Source: Nitrosomonas marina
Lineage (GTDB): Bacteria; Pseudomonadota; Gammaproteobacteria; Burkholderiales; Nitrosomonadaceae
Reading direction: 5' to 3'
Length of the DNA stretch: 64,000 bases
Assembly (NCBI RefSeq): GCF_900111605.1
Contig: NZ_FOIA01000003.1
Location: 91,702 to 155,701 of the forward strand
In this document: positions 9,128 through 17,439 of the stretch, in pieces
Numbering within the stretch: position 1 is the stretch's first letter
Layout: the number at the start of each line of letters is the position of its first letter
Notes under the pieces: generated by a model
What the model saw: the letters and a program-made list of their open reading frames with translations, nothing else
What the model was told of the DNA's origin: nothing
Database searches by the model: none
Program-made: the position numbers and the translations under genes

Positions 9128-10147
9128 TTATTGTTTTGACAGACTGCTGGACAACAGTTTCGCAGTCACATCGACAATCGGAATAATGCGCTCGTATGCC
9201 ATACGCCTGGGACCGATTACACCGACAGTGCCGACAACCGAGCCTTCCGTTTCGTATGGCGCCGTGATAACGCTGAATTCGTCAAACGCGGCAACGTCGG
9301 ACTCGCCGCCAATAAAAATTTTAACGCCGTGTGCATTACGGCTGAGCTCAAGCAGCTGCAGCAGTTTTGTTTTACGCTCAAATAATTCAAACAGTTTTTT
9401 GAGGCTGGTCAGACTCTCTGATGCATCCAGCGTGTCGAGCAGCCTGCGTTCGCCGGCGAGTACGACGACTTCGCTGCTTTCTTTGACCGCGTCGCCGCCG
9501 GCCTCTATCGCCGCGTTCATCAATTTGGTCATGTCCTGTCTGAGCTGTTTCAATTCGGTCTGCACTCTGCTGCGGATTTCATCGAGTGTGCAGCCGGCAT
9601 AATGTTGATTGATAAAATTGCCGGCTTCAATCAGGTCGGTCTGACTGTAGGGTGTGTCGGTGAAAATGATGCGGTTTTGTACATCGCCGTCGGGCGTTAC
9701 GATAATCAGCAGAATTCTTTTTTCCGATAATGCCATAAATTCGATATAACGGAAAACAGCGCCGGTGCGCTTTGGCGTCACAACGACACCAGCAAAATGC
9801 GTCAATTCAGACAACAGCTGCGAAGCCGCATTGACCAGACGAGTCGGGTTGTCAGGGTGCAAATGGTTCTCAAGTTGATGCAGCTCCTCTTCGCGTAGTG
9901 ATTTGATCACCAGCAGATGGTCGATAAACAGCCGGTAGCCTTTGGGGGTCGGAATCCGGCCGGCGGACGTATGAGGACTCATGACCAGCCCCATTTCCTC
10001 CAGATCAGCCATGACGTTGCGTATAGTCGCCGGACTCAAATCAAGGCCCGAAAATTTGGATAACGAACGTGACCCCACCGGCTGGCCTTCGTGGATATAT
10101 CGCTCTACCAGTGTTTTTAGCAGTATTTGGGCTCTTTCATTAAGCAT
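9128..10147 (-). CDS. hrcA: Heat-inducible transcription repressor HrcA
   Basis: A 339-residue protein with an N-terminal winged helix at about residues 1-75 (LNERAQILLKTLVERYI, SRSLSKFSGLDLSPATIRNVMADLEEMGL) and the HrcA GAF-like dimerisation region with the C-terminal stretch YETEGSVVGTVGVIGPRRM. HrcA represses groESL and dnaK operons by binding CIRCE operators. No CIRCE palindrome was seen in the adjacent upstream DNA, so autoregulation through CIRCE is not evident here. It is divergent from nadK. Confidence 0.96.
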   Translation of the reverse strand: MLNERAQILLKTLVERYIHEGQPVGSRSLSKFSGLDLSPATIRNVMADLEEMGLVMSPHTSAGRIPTPKGYRLFIDHLLVIKSLREEELHQLENHLHPDNPTRLVNAASQLLSELTHFAGVVVTPKRTGAVFRYIEFMALSEKRILLIIVTPDGDVQNRIIFTDTPYSQTDLIEAGNFINQHYAGCTLDEIRSRVQTELKQLRQDMTKLMNAAIEAGGDAVKESSEVVVLAGERRLLDTLDASESLTSLKKLFELFERKTKLLQLLELSRNAHGVKIFIGGESDVAAFDEFSVITAPYETEGSVVGTVGVIGPRRMAYERIIPIVDVTAKLLSSSLSKQ

Positions 10148-10494
10148 ATGCTGATTTTACAACAATCTGAGTAATATAAATTGTTCTGTCTGTTTTTGAT
10201 ATCGACGGGTTAGTATAAATTCTTTCATATAATGCTACACTTCCCAATAAGGAATATATGGGCGTAGCGTATTATTTTCATCCTTTTTCAGAAGTATTTC
10301 GAATCCGGTATTTGACCAATCATCTTAGCCGGATCATTCGGGGTTACCGCTGTGGCATACTATTTTACAGTTGTTTGCCATACAGTCGGTATGCTAATTT
10401 TAACGAATTAACCGGCTTTGTAGAGTACACGCATGACAGTTTGTATACAGACATGAGGCCGGCACAAAAATTGCAGGTTAATTAATATTCAGTA
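10148..10494. other. Intergenic region between divergent hrcA and nadK
   Basis: This 347-bp region holds no gene I can support. A possible 75-codon reading frame at 10258-10485 has no ribosome site and an unconvincing composition. A TATAAT hexamer at 10228-10233 could be a -10 box for nadK, but I see no good -35 box at the usual spacing. Confidence 0.5.
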
Positions 10495-11367
10495 ATGAGT
10501 TTTCCATTTAAATCGATAGCGTTGATAGGTAAGCATAAGAATCCGGAGATAGCGGCGCCTATTCTCGATCTTGCTGAATATTTGACCAGGCTGGAATTTG
10601 AGGTCTTTGTTGATCATTTAACCGCGTCTTATCTGCCGAATGATACGTACAAAGCGCTGACGCTCGAAGAAATCGGCCGTCAGGCCGATCTTGCCGTGGT
10701 CATGGGAGGTGATGGAACCATGTTGAATATCGCCCGCATGCTGGCTTCCTATGATGTGCCGCTGATCGGGATCAACCAGGGGCGTCTGGGTTTTTTGACG
10801 GACCTGTCGACCGACACCATGCTGGAAACGCTTAACGAGATGCTGCAGGGACATTATTCGGCGGAGCGCCGCATGTTGTTGTATGCAGAGGTAATACGCA
10901 ACGACAGCAGTGTATTCAGCGCGCTGGCGTTCAATGACGTGGTGCTTTACCGGGGTATGAGCAGCGGTATGGTTGAGTTTCAGATTAGCATCAATAATGA
11001 ATACGTCAACACGATGCGTTCGGATGGACTGATTATAGCGACACCGACGGGCTCGACGGCTTATGCGCTGTCGTCGGGCGGTCCCATTCTTCATCCAAGC
11101 CTGGATCTAATTGCGCTGGTGCCGGTTTGTCCGCATACGCTGAGTAATCGCCCGATCGTGGTCGGGCCCGATGCGAGTGTCGAAGTGCATATGCTCAGTT
11201 CGCTTGATGCGCGCGTACACTGCGACAGTCATTCCTGCTACGATCTGGAGCAATCCGACCGCATTATCATCAGACGTTTTCCCAAGACGGTTCGCCTGTT
11301 GCACTCCGTCAATCATAGTTATTACCGCATGTTGCGCGAGAAGCTGGGCTGGAGTGAACTGCATTAA
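10495..11367 (+). CDS. nadK: NAD kinase
   Basis: A 290-residue ATP-NAD kinase of normal length. The family motifs are in place: GGDGTMLNIAR near residue 73 (the GGDGT signature), GINQGRLGFL near residue 96, TPTGSTAYALSSGGPILHP near residue 181, and NDVVLYRG. It phosphorylates NAD to NADP in the cytoplasm. It sits 9 bp upstream of recN, an arrangement common in proteobacteria, and is probably co-transcribed with it. Confidence 0.97.
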   Translation: MSFPFKSIALIGKHKNPEIAAPILDLAEYLTRLEFEVFVDHLTASYLPNDTYKALTLEEIGRQADLAVVMGGDGTMLNIARMLASYDVPLIGINQGRLGFLTDLSTDTMLETLNEMLQGHYSAERRMLLYAEVIRNDSSVFSALAFNDVVLYRGMSSGMVEFQISINNEYVNTMRSDGLIIATPTGSTAYALSSGGPILHPSLDLIALVPVCPHTLSNRPIVVGPDASVEVHMLSSLDARVHCDSHSCYDLEQSDRIIIRRFPKTVRLLHSVNHSYYRMLREKLGWSELH

Positions 11368-11376
11368 TCCATAACC

Positions 11377-13056
11377 TTGACCATGCTCAGACTGCTCAGC
11401 ATCAGCAATTTTGTCATTGTCGACCGGATGGAACTGGAGTTTTCCGCCGGTTTTACGGTGTTGACCGGTGAAACCGGGGCCGGCAAGTCTATCATGATCG
11501 ACGCGCTGTCACTGACCCTGGGCGAACGCGGCGATAGCAGCCTGATTCGCCAGGGATGCGAACGTGCAGAGATCAGTGCGCTGTTTGATACTGAAGCGTT
11601 ACCGGAATTTTGTGAGTGGCTGGATCAGAATGATTTGCAGGGCGATCCGGGTAGCTGCATCCTGCGGCGCGTACTGGACGCCAACGGCCGTTCACGCGCA
11701 CTGATCAACGGTCATACAGTGACGTTGCAGCAATTGCGTACTGCCGGAGACTATCTGGTGGCCATCCACAGCCAGCACGCGCACCAGGCCTTAATGCAGA
11801 AATCGGCCCAGCGCGAATTGCTGGATGCGTTCGCTGGTTGCTTTGAACTTGCGCAAGCCGTTAAAACTGCGTTTCAAAACTGGCAGGATATCCAACAGGA
11901 ACGGGTCGGCTGCGAACAGCGGTTGGCCGAGTCGCTTGAAAAACGCGAACAGCTCGAATGGCAAAAGCGTGAACTCTCGGAACTCAACCTGACTGCCAAT
12001 GAGTGGGAAACTTTGCAGACGGACCACAGCCGGCTTTGCAACCTGGCCGGTTTACTGGAGGCGACCCAGAGCGGGATCGAATTATTGTCGGAAAATGATA
12101 CGGCCGCAGTTTCACAAATCGGCGCGGTGAAAAACCGGTTGCAGAATCTGCTCGAATACGACAGCCAGTTGCAGACTGTAATTGACCTGCTGGATTCAGC
12201 CCAGATACAGATACAGGAAAGTATTTACGAACTCAGGCATTACCGGCAGCAACTTGATATCGATCCGCAATATCTGCAGGAAGTCGAACAACGCGTAACA
12301 GTTATCCACGGCATGGCCAGAAAATACCGTGTCGCGCCCGAAGCATTGCCAGCTTTGCTTGATGATGTAGCTGCTCAGCTCGAATCACTGGACAGTGGCG
12401 GAAATCTTGCCCAATTGACTGAACAGGAGCAGGCTGCACTGGCAACCTATCGCGAACTTGCAGAAAGGCTCAGTGAAAAACGGCGCAAAGCCGGAAAGAC
12501 TATGGCTAAGGCTGTGACCGAAGCCATGCAGACAATTGCCATGGCCGGCGGCAAATTTTCAGTTGCGTTTGAACCGCTGGAGCAGGCGAGTGCGAGCGGT
12601 CTGGAGCAGGTCGAGTTTCAGGTTGCCGCGCACAAAGGACTGGCGCTCAAGCCCCTCGCCAGGGTGGCTTCGGGTGGAGAGTTGTCCCGCATCAGCCTGG
12701 CGATACAGGTTATCGCCAGCCAGACCGGTTCGGTGCCGACGCTTGTTTTCGATGAAGTGGATGTCGGTATCGGCGGACGCGTCGCCGAAATAGTCGGCCG
12801 GCTGCTCAAACAGCTCGGCCGTTCACGGCAGGTGATGTGCATTACTCATCTGCCGCAAGTGGCCGCCGCAGGCGATCACCACTTGCAGGTGACCAAAACA
12901 GAGGAAACCGGCGGTCAACAGATACAAAGTCGCATAACAATGCTCGACAACGATCAACGCGTGGACGAAATCGCACGCATGCTGGGCGGCGTGAAAATGA
13001 CCGAAGCCACGCGTAAACATGCGGCGGAAATGCTGCAAAACAGTGCGGCAGAATGA
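11377..13056 (+). CDS. recN: DNA repair protein RecN
   Basis: A 559-residue SMC-like ATPase. Walker A (TGETGAGKSIMIDAL) lies near residue 30. The middle is coiled-coil, about residues 160-390. The ABC signature region (RVASGGELSRISLAI) and Walker B (LVFDEVDVGIGG) lie near residues 430 and 458, followed by ITHLPQVAAAGDHH. RecN acts in double-strand-break repair by holding DNA ends. It follows nadK closely. An accessory REP/RAYT segment begins directly after its stop. Confidence 0.97.
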   Translation: MTMLRLLSISNFVIVDRMELEFSAGFTVLTGETGAGKSIMIDALSLTLGERGDSSLIRQGCERAEISALFDTEALPEFCEWLDQNDLQGDPGSCILRRVLDANGRSRALINGHTVTLQQLRTAGDYLVAIHSQHAHQALMQKSAQRELLDAFAGCFELAQAVKTAFQNWQDIQQERVGCEQRLAESLEKREQLEWQKRELSELNLTANEWETLQTDHSRLCNLAGLLEATQSGIELLSENDTAAVSQIGAVKNRLQNLLEYDSQLQTVIDLLDSAQIQIQESIYELRHYRQQLDIDPQYLQEVEQRVTVIHGMARKYRVAPEALPALLDDVAAQLESLDSGGNLAQLTEQEQAALATYRELAERLSEKRRKAGKTMAKAVTEAMQTIAMAGGKFSVAFEPLEQASASGLEQVEFQVAAHKGLALKPLARVASGGELSRISLAIQVIASQTGSVPTLVFDEVDVGIGGRVAEIVGRLLKQLGRSRQVMCITHLPQVAAAGDHHLQVTKTEETGGQQIQSRITMLDNDQRVDEIARMLGGVKMTEATRKHAAEMLQNSAAE

Positions 13057-13145
13057 AATATGTTTCCTGAAAGAATCGTCCGATTCAACTTGAGATCAAC
13101 AGATATGCAATATCCAACGAAAGGCACCCATGGGTGTATCTGTTT

Positions 13146-13178
13146 TGGTGCAATACGCTCTGTTTATTTAAACCCTAC
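13146..13178. repeat. Degenerate REP-like half element
   Basis: This stretch resembles the right half of the complete REP-like element at 14838-14917: TGGTGCAATACGC, then an A/T-rich middle, then ACCCTAC. It lies between recN and the RAYT gene. It matches the full element less well than the other copies. Confidence 0.55.
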
Positions 13179-13208
13179 CCGTAATTGGGTGATAAATTTC
13201 CTTGGTTT

Positions 13209-13287
13209 GTAGGGTGCAATAACCAGCGGGCATTGCACCATTGGACATATATTTTGGCGCAATGCGCCTCGCTCATTGACACCTTAT
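13209..13287. repeat. REP-like palindromic element upstream of RAYT
   Basis: It opens with GTAGGGTGCAATAACC, contains CGGGCATTGCACC and GGCGCAATGCGCCTCGC, and ends with GACACCTTA, a decayed form of GGCACCCTAC. It has the same nested inverted-repeat design as the copy at 14838-14917 and ends about 30 bp before the RAYT start codon. Confidence 0.8.
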
Positions 13288-13317
13288 GGAATCGTGTGGT
13301 GTGTCAGGAGGAAAATC

Positions 13318-13848
13318 ATGTCAAATTATCGACGTCTATGGTATCCGGGTGGAGCATATTTTTTTACGGTAAATCTGTTGAAACGGCAAGGAAATGATTT
13401 GTTGACGCGACATATTGGTCTGTTGCGGGCATCGGTCGCGACGGTACGAAAGGCGCACCCGTTTGTCATTCACGGTTGGGTGGTGTTACCGGATCACCTG
13501 CATTGCGTGATTGAATTGCCGTCAAATGACATGAATTTTTCGACACGCTGGCGGTTAATCAAAATGGGATTTTCCAAAGGGCTGCCGCAAGAAGAAATAC
13601 GTAACGCTTCACGTACACGCCGTGGTGAGCGGGGTATTTGGCAACGACGGTATTGGGAGCATTTGATTCGGAATCAGCGTGATTTCAATGCCCACATGGA
13701 TTATGTGCACATCAATCCGGTCAAGCATGGTTTGGTCAAATATGTAGCCGATTGGCCGCATTCGACATTTCATAAATTGGTGGAAAATGGCGTGTATCCA
13801 CCTAACTGGGCAGGTGGTGATGAGGATGCAGTAAATTGTAACGAGTAA
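13318..13848 (+). CDS. REP-associated tyrosine transposase (RAYT)
   Basis: The start at 13318 follows a strong AGGAGG ribosome site; the 176-residue product is typical in length. It is a Y1 (IS200/IS605-like) transposase of the REP-associated class. It opens with YRRLWYPGGAYFFTVNLL, carries the HUH-type histidines in VLPDHLHCV near residue 63, and has the probable catalytic Tyr in MDYVHINPVKHGLV near residue 138. RAYTs are single-copy domesticated transposases thought to mobilise REP sequences. Here it is flanked on both sides by matching REP-like elements, which supports the assignment. Confidence 0.93.
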   Translation: MSNYRRLWYPGGAYFFTVNLLKRQGNDLLTRHIGLLRASVATVRKAHPFVIHGWVVLPDHLHCVIELPSNDMNFSTRWRLIKMGFSKGLPQEEIRNASRTRRGERGIWQRRYWEHLIRNQRDFNAHMDYVHINPVKHGLVKYVADWPHSTFHKLVENGVYPPNWAGGDEDAVNCNE

Positions 13849-13866
13849 AGAACTGGTCTCATCATC

Positions 13867-13899
13867 TGGTGTATTGTGCTTCACTTAATGGCACCTTAC
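13867..13899. repeat. REP-like half element, 3' of RAYT
   Basis: The sequence TGGTGTATTGTGCTTCACTT followed by AATGGCACCTTAC matches the right half of the full element at 14838-14917 with a few changes. It starts 18 bp after the RAYT stop codon. Confidence 0.65.
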
Positions 13900-13950
13900 C
13901 GGTTGCGGGTTTGAAAATAGGTCGTACGCATTGCAACAACCGGTTATTTT

Positions 13951-13987
13951 ATGGTGCAATGCGTTTCACTTATTGCACCCTACAAAG
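13951..13987. repeat. REP-like half element, 5' of the SUMF1 gene
   Basis: It carries ATGGTGCAATGCG, then TTTCACTTATTGCACCC and TACAAAG, closely matching the right half of the element at 14838-14917. It ends 38 bp before the SUMF1-family start codon, so the SUMF1 gene is bracketed by REP-like units. Confidence 0.75.
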
Positions 13988-14025
13988 CTAAATGAAAGTT
14001 ACGTATTTACAAAAAATCCATTGCC

Positions 14026-14835
14026 ATGGTTTTCCGTAAACACACAATATTTCCCGAAGAATTTCCTGAAGCCTGGGCGTCCGACTGGGGCGAGGATGAG
14101 TACGGGCTGTGGATGGCGTTTACGTATAAAGACGTGCGCCAGGTGTTTCGGTGGTGCGAACCGGGAACGTTTTTGATGGGCTCCCCCAATGATGAGCCGG
14201 AAAGAGATGATGATGAATTACAACATGAAGTCACATTAACCAAAGGTTTCTGGATTGCCGATACGCCGGTGACGCAGGCTTTGTGGACGGCAGTCATGGG
14301 CGAAGATGATCAAAACCCAAGTCCTCATTTTCCAGGCGATGACCGTCCTGTAGAGAATGTCAGCTGGGACGATGCGCAGGCATTTATCGATACAATGAAC
14401 GGGTTGAAAGCGGAGTTGAAGCTTTGTCTGCCAACCGAAGCGCAATGGGAATATGCCTGCCGTGCCGGAACAACAACGCCATTTAGTTGGGGTGATCAGA
14501 TCGATTCATCGTTGGTTAATTTTAAAGCTAATCGTCCTTACTTCAATGGTCGTAACAGCGAGTACCGAAAACATACCATTAATGTGAAAGCTTTGCCGTG
14601 TAACAACTGGGGTTTGTACCAGATGCATGGTAATGTTTTTGAGTGGTGTCAGGATTGGTATGGCGAATATCCGTTAACGCCGGTGACTGATCCACGAGGG
14701 CCTCAATCTTGGGTCGGGCGCGTGTTGCGCGGCGGTTCGTGGTTCCTCAGCGGCAGGTTCTGTCGTTCTGCCTCCCGCCACCGCTTTGCTCCGTCTATCC
14801 GCCGCGTCAATTACGGCTTTCGTCTTTCCCGATAA
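14026..14835 (+). CDS. SUMF1/formylglycine-generating-enzyme family protein, possible DGR target
   Basis: A 269-residue protein with the FGE-sulfatase/C-type-lectin-like fold starting near residue 45: GTFLMGSPNDEPERDDDE, GFWIADTPVTQALW, VSWDDAQAFI, LPTEAQWEYACRAGT, MHGNVFEWCQDWYG and RVLRGGSW. A short N-terminal part (ASDWGEDEYGLWMAF) is typical of one bacterial subgroup. No signal peptide is visible. The last 38 residues have the layout of a diversity-generating-retroelement variable region (see the separate entry). Genuine FGE activity on a sulfatase is not supported, since no sulfatase gene is nearby. No clear Shine-Dalgarno precedes the ATG at 14026, so the start is uncertain. The gene is bracketed by REP-like elements. 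Confidence 0.87.
   Translation: MVFRKHTIFPEEFPEAWASDWGEDEYGLWMAFTYKDVRQVFRWCEPGTFLMGSPNDEPERDDDELQHEVTLTKGFWIADTPVTQALWTAVMGEDDQNPSPHFPGDDRPVENVSWDDAQAFIDTMNGLKAELKLCLPTEAQWEYACRAGTTTPFSWGDQIDSSLVNFKANRPYFNGRNSEYRKHTINVKALPCNNWGLYQMHGNVFEWCQDWYGEYPLTPVTDPRGPQSWVGRVLRGGSWFLSGRFCRSASRHRFAPSIRRVNYGFRLSR
14731..14823 (+). other. Candidate DGR variable region (VR-like segment)
   Basis: This segment codes for the run from GGSW to GFR at the C-terminus of the SUMF1 protein. Its fixed residues (GGSW, RSA, two spaced Arg, Pro, GFR) match DGR target proteins. The 24 codons between GGSW and GFR (14743-14814) end in C or T in 22 cases; the exceptions are AGG and CCG. That is the pattern expected if AAC/AAT codons in a template were changed at adenines, giving Phe, Leu, Ser, His, Ile, Val and Tyr. 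No template repeat and no DGR-type reverse transcriptase was seen in this window, so this would be a remote target or a non-DGR homologue. Confidence 0.4.
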
Positions 14836-14837
14836 TC

Positions 14838-14917
14838 GTAGGGTGCAATAACCAACGGGCATTGCACCGTTGGGCGTGACTTTATGGTGCAATGCGCTTC
14901 GCTTATTGGCACCCTAC
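14838..14917. repeat. Complete REP/BIME-like element
   Basis: This is the best-preserved copy. The outer arms are GTAGGGTGCAATAA (14838 on) and its complement TTATTGGCACCCTAC at the other end. The inner arms are a perfect 10-bp pair, GCATTGCACC (14859-14868) and GGTGCAATGC (14886-14895). It begins 2 bp after the SUMF1 stop codon. Its 3' end is 21 bp from the stop of the convergent yicC, so it could also act as a bidirectional transcription end. Confidence 0.85.
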
Positions 14918-14938
14918 AAAGCACCTACAAAACCTTTT

Positions 14939-15808
14939 TTATTCAATATTCTGCACCTGCTCGCGCATCTGTTCGATCAGGACTTTCAGTTCCATGGCGA
15001 TTCGGGAGATTTCGATGTCGACCGATTTGGAACCGATGGTATTGGCCTCGCGGTTGAGTTCCTGCATCAGAAAATCGAGCCGCTTGCCGACGGTTCCCCC
15101 GGTGTTCAGAATGCGTTCGACTTCATCCAGGTGGGTACGCAGCCGGGACAGTTCTTCGTCGATATCGATTTTGGCGGCAAAAATGGTGATTTCCTGACGT
15201 ATGCGGTCGTCTTCGCGATTATCGAGTGCCTCCTGCAGGCGTGTGGCCAGTTTTTCTTCAAAGGCTGCGATCAGGTCGGGGATGCGCGGCAAAATTGCCG
15301 CCAGGTGTTGCCGCATGGTTGTGGCACGCTCAAGCAGTACCGTTTGCAGTTTTTCGCCTTCGCGCATGCGGGTCGCCTGTAGTTCTGGCAGTACTGATTC
15401 CAGTAAAGCCAGCGTGTTTTGATGTAATTCATCGATGGACAGCACACTGCTGCCTAGCATGCCCGGCCAGTTCAGTATTTGAGCAACGGACAAGCCGGCT
15501 GCTTCGGGTAGCGCGGTTTTGACCGTGTGATTCAGTTCCAGCAGTTTGTGCATTAGCGCCGAGTTCAGTTGCTGCGGGTTTTCAATGTCCGAATGCGGTG
15601 TGAAATTCAGTCGGCATTCGATTTTTCCGCGTTTCAGATGCTGCGCGATCTGTTCGCGGATTTTGGGTTCGAGTGCGCGGAAGTCGTCCGGCAGACGTAA
15701 CTGAATATCCAGAAACCGGTTGTTGACGGCACGTAATTCCAGCGTCAGCGTGCCGTTAGGGGTCGTCTGCGTCCGGGTGGCGTAGCCCGTCATGCTGCTG
15801 ATCATCAT
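14939..15808 (-). CDS. yicC: YicC-family protein (putative endoribonuclease)
   Basis: A 289-residue protein with the YicC N-terminus (ISSMTGYATRTQ, ELRAVNNRFLDIQLRLP) and the C-terminal DUF1732 signature (EELSRLRTHLDEVERIL, VGKRLDFLMQELNREANTI). YicC proteins are conserved in bacteria and linked to stationary-phase stress and RNA cleavage. It lies 29 bp downstream of prfC on the same strand. The start used has tandem ATG codons at 15808 and 15805; the next ATG, at 15793, begins SMTGYATRT-like sequence and is a possible alternative. Confidence 0.93.
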   Translation of the reverse strand: MMISSMTGYATRTQTTPNGTLTLELRAVNNRFLDIQLRLPDDFRALEPKIREQIAQHLKRGKIECRLNFTPHSDIENPQQLNSALMHKLLELNHTVKTALPEAAGLSVAQILNWPGMLGSSVLSIDELHQNTLALLESVLPELQATRMREGEKLQTVLLERATTMRQHLAAILPRIPDLIAAFEEKLATRLQEALDNREDDRIRQEITIFAAKIDIDEELSRLRTHLDEVERILNTGGTVGKRLDFLMQELNREANTIGSKSVDIEISRIAMELKVLIEQMREQVQNIE

Positions 15809-15837
15809 TGATGCATGCTCCAGTCGTTGGGATGAAT

Positions 15838-17439
15838 TTATTGCGTTTGAAAGACCAGTCCGGCGTGTTCACGCATTTTGTGAAACTGCACGGATGGCCA
15901 GTTTTCTTCGGCCACGCTGATTTCGGCGCCGAAGGAAGCCAGGAATGTCGGTGCGTCAACAGCGTCGTAAGCAATCCGGTGCGCATTCGCTTCGATAAAG
16001 CGCTGCAATTCACGCGGATCGTCCGCCGTCACCCAGCGTGCCAGCTGGTATTTGGCCGGCGCAATACGGGCGGCAACGGCATATTCATGTTGCAGACGGT
16101 GCGCAACGACTTCAAATTGCAAAATGCCGACCGCTCCCAGCAACAGCATGTTGCCGAGATGGGGACGGAATACCTGGATTGCTCCTTCTTCACCGAGTTG
16201 GGTCAGGCCAAGCTTGAGTTGTTTGCTGCGCAGCGGATCGGCTATTTCGACGGTGCGAAATATTTCCGGCGCAAAAAACGGCAGGCCGGTGAATTGCAGC
16301 GATTCGCCTTCAGTCAGGGTGTCGCCAAGCTGCAGGGTGCCGTGGTTGGGTATGCCGATAATATCGCCGGGATAGGCTTCTTCCAGAATATCGCGGCGCT
16401 GCGACAGGAACGACACCACGGTATTGGTACGAATATCCTTGCCGCTGCGCGCGACTTTAAGATTCATGCCGCGCCTGAACTGACCGGAGCAGATGCGCAA
16501 GAAGGCGATACGGTCGCGGTGCGCCGGATTCATATTGGCCTGAATTTTAAATACGACGCCGGAAAATTTCTGTTCGTCGGGCAATACTTCGCGCTGCATC
16601 GCCTGGCGGGGTTCTGGCGGCGGGGCCAGGTCCACCAGCGCATCCAGCACTTCACGTACGCCGAAATTGTTGATTGCCGAGCCGAAAAAAACCGGTGTCT
16701 GCTGGCCGGCAAGAAACGCCATGTGATCGAAGGCCGGAGAGGCCACCTCAATCAGTTCGATTTCCTGTTGTGCATCGCTCAGGGCAGAGCCGAAACGTAA
16801 TTGTACATCCCTGTCATTCAGGTTTGTAACAAATTCGTTTGCGGTATCGGCACGGTCGGCGCCTGGTTTAAAGACACGCAATCCTTGCTTGCGCAGGTCA
16901 TATACGCCGTGGAAAGAACGGCCCATACCGATCGGCCAGGTAAACGGCACCGCATCCATACTGAGCGTGCGCTCTATTTCATCGATGAGGTCCAGCGGCG
17001 GCTGCACTTCACGGTCCATTTTGTTGATAAAAGTCAGTATCGGTGTATGCCGCGCTCGACAGACCTCAAGCAGGCGCAGGGTCTGTTCCTCGACACCGTT
17101 GGCAGCGTCAATAACCATCAATGCAGCATCGACGGCGGTCAGGACGCGGTAGGTATCTTCAGAGAAATCCTGGTGCCCGGGTGTGTCCAGCAGATTAATC
17201 ACGCAGTCGCGGTATTCCATCTGCATGACCGAACTGGCAACCGATATGCCGCGTTGCTTTTCGATTTCCATCCAGTCTGAGGTGGCGTGTCGGCTGGCTT
17301 TGCGCGCTTTGACGCTGCCGGCAATATGGATCGCGCCGGCGTACATTAACAGTTTCTCGGTGAGTGTCGTTTTGCCCGCATCCGGGTGGGAAATGATGGC
17401 GAACGTACGGCGCCGCGTGACTTCTTTTTCAATGCTCAT
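15838..17439 (-). CDS. prfC: Peptide chain release factor 3
   Basis: The start at 17439 ([15 protein letters not shown]) is chosen because it matches the family N-terminus and gives 533 residues, close to the usual ~529. The G domain shows SHPDAGKTTLTEKLL (P-loop) near residue 18, DTPGHQDFSEDTYRVL near residue 88, and INKMDR. RF3 is the GTPase that removes RF1/RF2 from the ribosome after peptide release. Its start overlaps the stop of the upstream ABC-transporter ATPase gene by 11 bp, indicating co-transcription and possible translational coupling. Confidence 0.96.
   Translation of the reverse strand: MSIEKEVTRRRTFAIISHPDAGKTTLTEKLLMYAGAIHIAGSVKARKASRHATSDWMEIEKQRGISVASSVMQMEYRDCVINLLDTPGHQDFSEDTYRVLTAVDAALMVIDAANGVEEQTLRLLEVCRARHTPILTFINKMDREVQPPLDLIDEIERTLSMDAVPFTWPIGMGRSFHGVYDLRKQGLRVFKPGADRADTANEFVTNLNDRDVQLRFGSALSDAQQEIELIEVASPAFDHMAFLAGQQTPVFFGSAINNFGVREVLDALVDLAPPPEPRQAMQREVLPDEQKFSGVVFKIQANMNPAHRDRIAFLRICSGQFRRGMNLKVARSGKDIRTNTVVSFLSQRRDILEEAYPGDIIGIPNHGTLQLGDTLTEGESLQFTGLPFFAPEIFRTVEIADPLRSKQLKLGLTQLGEEGAIQVFRPHLGNMLLLGAVGILQFEVVAHRLQHEYAVAARIAPAKYQLARWVTADDPRELQRFIEANAHRIAYDAVDAPTFLASFGAEISVAEENWPSVQFHKMREHAGLVFQTQ

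Noticed and set aside
10148..10260. CIRCE operator next to hrcA
   Set aside because: No TTAGCACTC-N9-GAGTGCTAA-like inverted repeat was found by eye.
10258..10485. 75-codon reading frame upstream of nadK
   Set aside because: No ribosome site, aromatic-rich composition unlike neighbouring genes, and it fills the expected promoter region.
14026..14835. Classical sulfatase-activating formylglycine enzyme
   Set aside because: No sulfatase gene nearby, and the C-terminus fits the diversified lectin-like subgroup better.
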